A stretch of DNA of 8,813 nucleotides from Alcaligenaceae bacterium (GTDB lineage Bacteria > Pseudomonadota > Gammaproteobacteria > Burkholderiales > Burkholderiaceae_B). A model generated the notes under the pieces. The model was not told the DNA's origin. It was given only the letters and a program-made list of their open reading frames with translations, and ran no database searches. Positions 1-6,043 of the stretch are shown here, piece by piece. Numbering within the stretch: position 1 is the stretch's first letter; every line of letters starts with the position of its first letter. The position numbers and the translations under genes are program-made. The stretch lies in the NCBI GenBank assembly GCA_029265335.1, contig JAJUJN010000069.1:1-8813 (forward strand). The letters are read 5' to 3'.

Positions 1-315
1 CCAGTGCGAGGCTCTTTGGCGTTCTACCGGGAGTGCCGCAAGGTAATGGGCGAGACGGGTGGGGTGCTCAGCGTGAACCTCTTCGGCACCCACGCCAGTT
101 TCGGGCGTCATCTCGATCGTCTCAATAAGGCATTCGACGGCCGCGTGGTGCTGTTACCAGAAATCGAGGCTGGAAACCGGATTGCCTTGGCTTTCACGGG
201 GGAAGTTACACCGCTGGAGCCCGAGCCATTATTGGCCCAGGCTGAACTCGTGGAGTCGGAGCTGAAGTTGCCGGCCAGGCGCTGGGCGAGGTCATTGCTG
301 GGTCAGGCGCGGTAG
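1..315 (+). CDS. Spermidine synthase-like protein (polyamine aminopropyltransferase family), C-terminal fragment
   Basis: The frame is open from base 1 (CCA) and ends at TAG 313-315, giving 104 residues of a gene that begins left of the window; the GTG at 4-6 is internal, not a start. What is visible resembles the second half of the Rossmann-fold catalytic domain of spermidine synthases and related class I SAM-dependent enzymes: an FYRECR segment at residues 8-13, then a GGVLSVNLFG strand, then a helix-rich stretch and the strands FDGRVVLLPEIE and NRIALAF. Family members transfer an aminopropyl group from decarboxylated SAM to putrescine in the cytoplasm. The cofactor- and substrate-binding motifs lie outside the window, so substrate cannot be judged; a spermidine-synthase-like methyltransferase remains possible. 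The last 35 or so residues form a Glu/Leu-rich tail. It converges with recD, with two bases between the stop codons. Confidence 0.72.
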   Translation, partial: PVRGSLAFYRECRKVMGETGGVLSVNLFGTHASFGRHLDRLNKAFDGRVVLLPEIEAGNRIALAFTGEVTPLEPEPLLAQAELVESELKLPARRWARSLLGQAR

Positions 316-317
316 TG

Positions 318-2327
318 TTAATCGAACCACAGCCCGCTTTCGCGTTGCGTCAGGCGGGCTGTGCCTTCGGCCAGCAGGCCCGGGCGCTGCGCCATCAGGC
401 TGAAGCTGGCACGGGCGCGGGTGAGCCCGGTATAGATCAGTTCGCGGGTGAGCACAGCCCCGCTGTGGGCAGAAAGAACCAGAATGGTGTGCTCGAATTC
501 CGAACCCTGGCTTTTGTGCACGGTCATGGCAAAGGCGGTTTCCACGTTGGCCAGGCGACTCACGGCCACTGAGCGCAAGTGGGGGCCTTCGGCGAAGTAC
601 ACACGCAGGTCCGAACCATCGGTGGCCGGCAAAGTGATACCGATGTCGCCGTTGAACACGCCCAGGTCGGGATCATTGCGCGTCACCATCACTGGGCGCC
701 CGGCGTACCAGGTGCCACGCGGGGTTAGCCAGCCGATTTGCGACAGTGCTCGCACCACGCGCTGATTGAGCCCACTCACACCCCAATCACCCTCGCGCAC
801 GGCGCACAATAGGCGACAGCGATCGAAATCCCGTATCACTTCGCGAGCCCAGCGTTCGTGGTCCGCCGATTCCGAGGTGTCCGGCCCGATACGCAAACGC
901 TCGAGATAGTGGCGGAAACTGCCGGCGCCACCGGGCCGACCGTGCAAAGCCAGCTCCACCACCTGAGCGGGGTCACTGTGTTCGTTGGCATACAGAACGT
1001 CGGCTTCGCGCTGCTGAAGCAAACTCTCGGCCTTTGATGCGTTGCCAGCGTTTACCGCAGCCGCCAACTCGCCGATGGGCCCTTGAAATCGATGGCTATG
1101 ACGCAGCATCACCGTATGTTGGGCAATGCGGGGTGGGGTTGGGGCGGCGGCGCGGTATCGAGCGGGCAGGGTAAAACCGGTGGTGGCCGCCAGGTAAGCC
1201 AGGGTGTCGGCGCTGTATTGGCCAGCGTCGGCGTGACGACAGAGATCGCCCAGCACGGCGCCAGCTTCTACCGACGCCAGTTGATCCTTGTCGCCCAACA
1301 AAATGAGGTGGGCACTGGGGGGCAGGGCGCTCAACAGATTGGCCATCATTTCAAGATGCACCATGGAGGCTTCATCCACGATCACCACGTCGATGTCGAG
1401 CGGATTGCCGGCATGAAAACGCAGCCTTCGGGTATCGGGTCGTGCGCCGAGCAAGGCGTGCAAGGTGCGTGCACTGCCGATCCGGCGCGTGAGGGTGGCC
1501 AAGGGCAGATCATTTCCCACGCGATCTTGCAAGCCCAGCAGTGAGTCGTCGATGGCCTGCTTGAGCCGTGCTGCGGCCTTGCCAGTGGGAGCGGCAAGGG
1601 CCACTCGCAGCTGCTCGGGCTGCGGATGGGTGGCCAAGAGCAGGGCAAGGAGCCGCGCGGTGGTGTAGGTTTTGCCGGTACCTGGGCCGCCGGTGATGAT
1701 GCTGACCCGCCCACGTAAAGCCAGGGCACAAGCCACCTGCTGCCAGTCCACCATCTCACCCTCAGCGTCAGGGCGCGGGGCCGGGTGGGCAAAAAGGCGT
1801 TGCAGCCAACGGCGAACTTCGCTTTCGTTGATTGGCAAAACCTGAGCGGTTCGCGTCTGCAGGGTGGTCGCCACGGTCTGTTCATATTGATGGTAGCGAC
1901 GCAGATATAGCCGTGGCTTGTTGTTGGTGTTCGCCAAGACGAGCGGTTGACCAAGGTCTGGATGGTCTTCCTGCCTCACGAGCGGGCTAGCGGCCAGCGT
2001 GGGCAACCACGCCTCGAGCCTGGGCGGAGGCATGAGGGCCTGAAGAGGCTCGAGCTCTGCATGCAAAGCAGCAGGCCAAAGAGTATCGGTTGCGTCCGAG
2101 GCCACCAAAGCCTGCACGGGGAGGCAGGTATGGCCATGCCCTTCCAAATGGGTGAGCAGGGCAGCCGCCAACAGCAAGGCCGGCGAGGCGTCGGGATCCA
2201 ACTCGTGCAGGAAACTGGCAAAGGCGGCATCGAGATGTCGGAGCGAACCTTGGTCACTCCAATGACGGAGCCAGTTCAACACGCTGACGCTGCCTTCTGC
2301 GACGGCCGGAGTTTCATCGGGGTTCAT
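318..2327 (-). CDS. recD: RecD, exodeoxyribonuclease V alpha subunit (5'-3' helicase)
   Basis: RecD is the fast 5'-3' SF1B motor of the RecBCD enzyme, which processes double-strand breaks and degrades linear DNA. With the start at 2327 it has 669 residues, against 608 in E. coli. After an N-terminal RecD domain (about 1-125) come the helicase motifs: Walker A GGPGTGKT (213-220, lysine 219), APTGKAAARL (246-255), Walker B VVIVDEASM (314-322), LGDKDQLASVEAG (motif III, from 344), LRHSHRF (408-414), FNGDIG (558-563), MTVHKSQGSEF (601-611) and YTGLTRAR (632-639). All are intact, so activity is expected. I chose ATG 2325-2327 because it forms an ATGA overlap with the recB stop and has GGGAG six bases upstream. 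An in-frame ATG at 2352-2354 would add nine residues (678 in all) but has no clear ribosome binding site. The extra length relative to E. coli comes from the N-terminal domain and an insertion around 464-495. The stop is TAA at 318-320. Confidence 0.97.
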   Translation of the reverse strand: MNPDETPAVAEGSVSVLNWLRHWSDQGSLRHLDAAFASFLHELDPDASPALLLAAALLTHLEGHGHTCLPVQALVASDATDTLWPAALHAELEPLQALMPPPRLEAWLPTLAASPLVRQEDHPDLGQPLVLANTNNKPRLYLRRYHQYEQTVATTLQTRTAQVLPINESEVRRWLQRLFAHPAPRPDAEGEMVDWQQVACALALRGRVSIITGGPGTGKTYTTARLLALLLATHPQPEQLRVALAAPTGKAAARLKQAIDDSLLGLQDRVGNDLPLATLTRRIGSARTLHALLGARPDTRRLRFHAGNPLDIDVVIVDEASMVHLEMMANLLSALPPSAHLILLGDKDQLASVEAGAVLGDLCRHADAGQYSADTLAYLAATTGFTLPARYRAAAPTPPRIAQHTVMLRHSHRFQGPIGELAAAVNAGNASKAESLLQQREADVLYANEHSDPAQVVELALHGRPGGAGSFRHYLERLRIGPDTSESADHERWAREVIRDFDRCRLLCAVREGDWGVSGLNQRVVRALSQIGWLTPRGTWYAGRPVMVTRNDPDLGVFNGDIGITLPATDGSDLRVYFAEGPHLRSVAVSRLANVETAFAMTVHKSQGSEFEHTILVLSAHSGAVLTRELIYTGLTRARASFSLMAQRPGLLAEGTARLTQRESGLWFD
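328..363. repeat. Perfect 10-bp inverted repeat at the convergent gene ends
   Basis: CACAGCCCGC (328-337) and GCGGGCTGTG (354-363) are exact reverse complements separated by 16 bases; T339/A352 and a T-G wobble could extend the stem inward. It lies inside the last codons of recD, 12 bases past the stop codon of the spermidine-synthase-like gene, and could fold in RNA from either strand. Neither side is followed by a T-run, so it is not a standard intrinsic terminator. It may serve as a 3'-end stabiliser or pause, or be a by-product of GC-rich coding sequence. Confidence 0.5.
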
Positions 2328-5300
2328 ACCACGCTCCCGGGTGCGGGCAGCCATTGGTCGAGCTGCTGCAGCAGGCTGAGCAGAGCTGTGTCGATGGGCA
2401 GGGCGTACTCCCCATGGCCCTCGGCATCCACACCGCGGATGAAAAAGAAAATGGCGCCGCCCAGATGTTCCTGGGGCTCATAGTGGGCGCCCAGGCGTGC
2501 GGCCAGCAGCCGGTGCAGCGCAAGCAGGTAAATGGCCCCCTGCACGTCGTAACGATGGTGGGCCATGAGCTGCTCAAGCGCTCGGTGGTGATAGGCCGAG
2601 GCGTCCGCGCCCAGGGCATTCGATTTGTAATCCAGTACCCAGTAGCGGCCGTTGTGCTCAAAGACCAAGTCGGCAAAACCCATCAGCATCCCGTGAACGT
2701 CGCGCTCGCTCAACGCGGCCCGCGGCACCCCGGCGAGCAAATGCTGCTGACACAGTTGATCGAGTGCTTGGGCGGGAAAGTGGTCGGTCGGCAACCAGAA
2801 TTCCATTTCCGGCAGAAGTCGTTGCAGTTTTGTCAGGCTCGTGCCAAGGCTGGGCAGTTCGACGGCGAGCAGGGTTTTGAACCAGCTCACAAGCTCATCG
2901 GCCCGTTCGCCGTGGCCCGCGCGCTCACACCGACGGCGCAGTGCCGCTTCCTGCGCCTCGTTGTCGATAAGTGCAAAGTGTTCATTTGCCAGCCATTCCA
3001 GCTGCTCGTGCAGAAAGTCTCCCACCACCGGTCCGCGGGGGAAACGATGCCAGGGGGGTGCATCGGCAGCAGCCGGTGCGAGAGCAATCGCGGCTGCCGG
3101 CTCCACACTCAAAATTTCAGCACCAGGATCGGTTTCGTCGGCGGCGGGACGCAGGCGCAGATGCTGAAACAGCGCTGGCGAGCGCGCTTCAGTTTGCAAG
3201 TGGGGAGCTCGATGCAAATTTCGAGTGAGTGAGGAGAAACTGGCAAGCGTCCAACGACGCTCAAAACTGGCGCTATACGGCGTCGCATCGCGCAACGCTG
3301 CCGCGCGTTGCGGCGGCAGAAAAGGCGTGACGGGTACGGATTCTGGAGCGCTACTCAGCATCACCCGATTGGCATCACCGTTTTGCAGTTGTTGCAGCGC
3401 GGCCAGCCAGTCGCCACTGTCAGGCAAGGCAGTGGCGCTGAGCAAGTGACCGGCAGCACTCAGATGGGTCTCGCATGTGGCCGTTTTGCTGCGTACCGAA
3501 CCGATCGTCTGAAAATGCACCCAGACGGCATGGCGCGCCCGGGTAAGGGCCACATAGAAGAGCCGCAGATCTTCCTGCAAGCGTTCGGTATCAGCCTGCG
3601 CCAGGTGCTGCTCGGAAAGGTCGAGGCGCGTGGTGCGCCGACCGTCGTCGTCGGTCACTTCGCGCCAGTGCACACTCTTGCGACTCGCCGGCCGGTGCTC
3701 GCACACGAAAGGCAGGCACACCACGGGGTATTCCAGGCCCTTGCTCTTGTGGATGGTGACCACTTTCACCAGATCGGCGTCGCTTTCGAGACGCAGGATC
3801 TGATCGTCGCTCTCGGCGCTGGCGGTCTGGCACTCATCGATGAACCAGCGGATGAGCGCCAGCTCACCTTCGACCGTGGTGCTGGCCTGCTGCAACAATT
3901 CGGCCAAATGCAGAAAATTGGTGAGCTTGCGTTCACCATCGGGCTGAGCCAGCCAATGGGCGGCAAGGTCAAAGCGATGCAGGGTTTGCCGCAGCATGGC
4001 AAGCACCCCCAGCCGACGCCAGACTTGATGCAATTCACGCATCTGCTCGCTGTAGCGGTCAAAAACCGTGTCGTCGGCGGCCAGTTCGGCCAGATCGTTG
4101 AGCGGCAGGCCCAGCATGCCGGTGGCGAGGGCTGCGCGAACTTGCCGACTGTCTTGCGGGCTGGCCACCGCCAGGAGCCAGAATTGCAGATCGCTAGCCT
4201 GTTCGCTGGCAAAGACGGAATCTCGGTCAGAAAGATAAACTGATGCGATGCCACGACGGTGCAGGGCTTCGCGGATGTATTGAGCCTCGGTGCGGCTCCT
4301 CACCAGCACGGCGATATCGGCGGGTTGCAGCGGCGAGAAGCCAGCGGACTCATGCTTGAAACCGGTGTGACCATCCATCAGCCAGGTGGCCGCCCGTTCG
4401 GCGCATCGCTCGGCAGCCAGTGTGCGGCGCTCATCGGCCTTGCGCAATACCAGATCGTGCACAATTTCCAAGGCTGGCAGCTCGCCGTTGCGGTCAACCC
4501 AGCGCTCGTCTCGTCCTCGAGCTTGAACGGAGACGAACGGCAGGGGATCTGCATGTTGGTGGCGAAAACCGAAGGCGCCGGGCCCGGGGCGAGCTTCGGC
4601 CAACTCAAACCACGTGTTGACGGCAGCCACGAGCGGTTTCGCGGAGCGGTAATTGGTTCCCAAGACATAATGCCGACCTTGTGTTGCTGCCCGAGCCCGC
4701 AGGTAACTGTGAATATCTGCACCACGAAAGCCGTAGATCGACTGCTTAGGATCGCCGATCAGTAAGAGCGCGGTGTGGGGGTCGTTCTGCTCCGTCTGGT
4801 AGAGCGTGTCAAAGAGGCGGTACTGTTGCGGCGAAGTGTCCTGAAATTCATCGATCAGAGCCACGGGATATTGATCGAGAATGCGCCGGCGCAGACGTTC
4901 ACCATGCGGGCCATTCAGGGCCGACTCCAGTCGGTTGAGCAGATCGGCAAAGCCGAACTGGCGCTGCTCCGCCTTGAGTCTCGCGAGGCCCCGAGCCACA
5001 TGCACCGCAGCATGTTGGCGCATGGCCACCTGGGTCTCGGGCAAGGCCTCGTAGCCTTGCAGAAGCTCGGCGAATTGCTGTGCCTCCACTGGCGGCGTGA
5101 AGGGCGGTGCATCGGGCTTGCGGATAGATAGCAAACCCTCGGGGGTGAGGCGGTGGCGCGCAGTCTCGCTGAGGACCAGCGGTTGCGCCGTGGGCTCGGC
5201 GGCCCAATCAGCCAGTTGTTGCAGCCATTTCCGGTAGTGGCCGGGCTGCAGCAGGCGCAGCTGCCAGTGTGACGCATGCTGGTCGCGCTGCTCGTTCAGC

Positions 5301-6043
5301 CAGGCGCACAACTGCTGCGACTTCTCTACCCAGCCATGGGCCAACGCGATCAATCGCTGGTGGCGTTCTTCCAGGCTACGGCTTATGCACTCGGCCAGGG
5401 TTTCATCGGGTGTGGCGGGCATCACGCGGTCAACGAGCGGCTCAACGCTGCTCACGAATTTCTCCACGTCGGGCCAGCACTGCAAGACCTGGGCCAGGGT
5501 TTCGCCCTGCAAGGGATACACCTCGCGCCGCCAGTAATCGTGCAGTGCCTCGCGTCGCAGTTCGGTTTCGTCGGCCACCAGCGTTTCTTGAAACGCGCTG
5601 CCACTGTCGAAGGCGTGTTCGCGCAACATGCGCTGGCACCAGGCGTCGATGGTGAAAACCGCGGCTTCGTCCATGGCCTCCGCAGCAGTCGCGAGGCGCC
5701 AGGCCGCGTGGCGGCGCGCGGCCTCACCGGGATAATCCGCGCGCAGTGCGGCAATCAAATCGTCGGAGGGCTGTTGGTCGTCACGAAAGCCCTCGGCGGC
5801 GGCCAGCAAGCGCGCGCGGATTCTATCGGAGAGTTCTCGGGTAGCTGCCCGCGTGAAGGTCATTACCAGAATCTCTGCCGGCAACAGCGCGCGGGGGTAG
5901 GCCGAACCTTCGTTGCCATGCCCGAGGATGAGCCGCAAGTACAGCGCGGCAATCGTATAGGTTTTGCCGGTGCCTGCACTGGCCTCGATGAGTCGGCTGC
6001 CGTGCAGGGGAAAATGCAAAGGATCCAGCGGTTGGGTGCTCAT
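2324..6043 (-). CDS. recB: RecB, exodeoxyribonuclease V beta subunit (3'-5' helicase and nuclease)
   Basis: RecB is the 3'-5' SF1A helicase of RecBCD and carries its only nuclease; after Chi it also loads RecA. It has 1239 residues against 1180 in E. coli. The helicase motifs are Walker A ASAGTGKT (21-28, lysine 27), MTFTRAATREL (61-71), LIDEFQDT (396-403), LIGDPKQSIYGFRGAD (428-443), LGTNYRS (461-467), VVTIHKSKGLEYP (761-773) and LFYVALTRAR (828-837). A linker (about 850-1000) leads to the RecB-family nuclease domain with H1012 (in GDFLHEQLEW), acidic EMEFW (1079-1083), D1125 (in GFADLVF), D1138 and K1140 (in LDYKSN) and QxxxY (Q1168, Y1172). These correspond to E. coli H956, E1020, D1067, D1080 and K1082, so both activities should be intact. 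Start ATG 6041-6043 overlaps the recC stop as ATGA and has GAGGTG five bases upstream. The TGA at 2324-2326 overlaps the recD start in the same way. Confidence 0.98.
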   Translation of the reverse strand: MSTQPLDPLHFPLHGSRLIEASAGTGKTYTIAALYLRLILGHGNEGSAYPRALLPAEILVMTFTRAATRELSDRIRARLLAAAEGFRDDQQPSDDLIAALRADYPGEAARRHAAWRLATAAEAMDEAAVFTIDAWCQRMLREHAFDSGSAFQETLVADETELRREALHDYWRREVYPLQGETLAQVLQCWPDVEKFVSSVEPLVDRVMPATPDETLAECISRSLEERHQRLIALAHGWVEKSQQLCAWLNEQRDQHASHWQLRLLQPGHYRKWLQQLADWAAEPTAQPLVLSETARHRLTPEGLLSIRKPDAPPFTPPVEAQQFAELLQGYEALPETQVAMRQHAAVHVARGLARLKAEQRQFGFADLLNRLESALNGPHGERLRRRILDQYPVALIDEFQDTSPQQYRLFDTLYQTEQNDPHTALLLIGDPKQSIYGFRGADIHSYLRARAATQGRHYVLGTNYRSAKPLVAAVNTWFELAEARPGPGAFGFRHQHADPLPFVSVQARGRDERWVDRNGELPALEIVHDLVLRKADERRTLAAERCAERAATWLMDGHTGFKHESAGFSPLQPADIAVLVRSRTEAQYIREALHRRGIASVYLSDRDSVFASEQASDLQFWLLAVASPQDSRQVRAALATGMLGLPLNDLAELAADDTVFDRYSEQMRELHQVWRRLGVLAMLRQTLHRFDLAAHWLAQPDGERKLTNFLHLAELLQQASTTVEGELALIRWFIDECQTASAESDDQILRLESDADLVKVVTIHKSKGLEYPVVCLPFVCEHRPASRKSVHWREVTDDDGRRTTRLDLSEQHLAQADTERLQEDLRLFYVALTRARHAVWVHFQTIGSVRSKTATCETHLSAAGHLLSATALPDSGDWLAALQQLQNGDANRVMLSSAPESVPVTPFLPPQRAAALRDATPYSASFERRWTLASFSSLTRNLHRAPHLQTEARSPALFQHLRLRPAADETDPGAEILSVEPAAAIALAPAAADAPPWHRFPRGPVVGDFLHEQLEWLANEHFALIDNEAQEAALRRRCERAGHGERADELVSWFKTLLAVELPSLGTSLTKLQRLLPEMEFWLPTDHFPAQALDQLCQQHLLAGVPRAALSERDVHGMLMGFADLVFEHNGRYWVLDYKSNALGADASAYHHRALEQLMAHHRYDVQGAIYLLALHRLLAARLGAHYEPQEHLGGAIFFFIRGVDAEGHGEYALPIDTALLSLLQQLDQWLPAPGSVV
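2334..2338 (-). promoter_or_regulatory. Ribosome binding site for recD
   Basis: On the - strand GGGAG lies six bases before ATG 2325-2327, inside the last codons of recB. It favours this start over the in-frame ATG at 2352-2354, which lacks a comparable site, and fits translational coupling of recD to recB. Confidence 0.65.

Noticed and set aside
1382..1954. - strand open frame of 190 codons in another frame within recD
   Set aside because: It overlaps the helicase core of recD in a different frame, is rich in Arg/Pro/Ser/Trp as out-of-frame GC-rich DNA tends to be, and resembles no family I know.
2363..2378. 16-base direct repeat CTGCTGCAGCAGGCTG, also at 8662-8677
   Set aside because: Both copies encode Leu-Leu-Gln-Gln within real proteins (SLLQQL in recB, SLLQQV in recC), so shared codon use explains the identity. 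There are no flanking repeat or mobile-element features.
3308..4243. Long + strand open frame (311 codons) opposite recB; a similar 288-codon frame at 5276-6142 and 292-codon frame at 2354-3232
   Set aside because: They lie antisense to well-conserved recB, show no recognisable motif, and have the biased composition expected of shadow frames in GC-rich coding DNA. No ribosome binding site or independent conservation can be shown.
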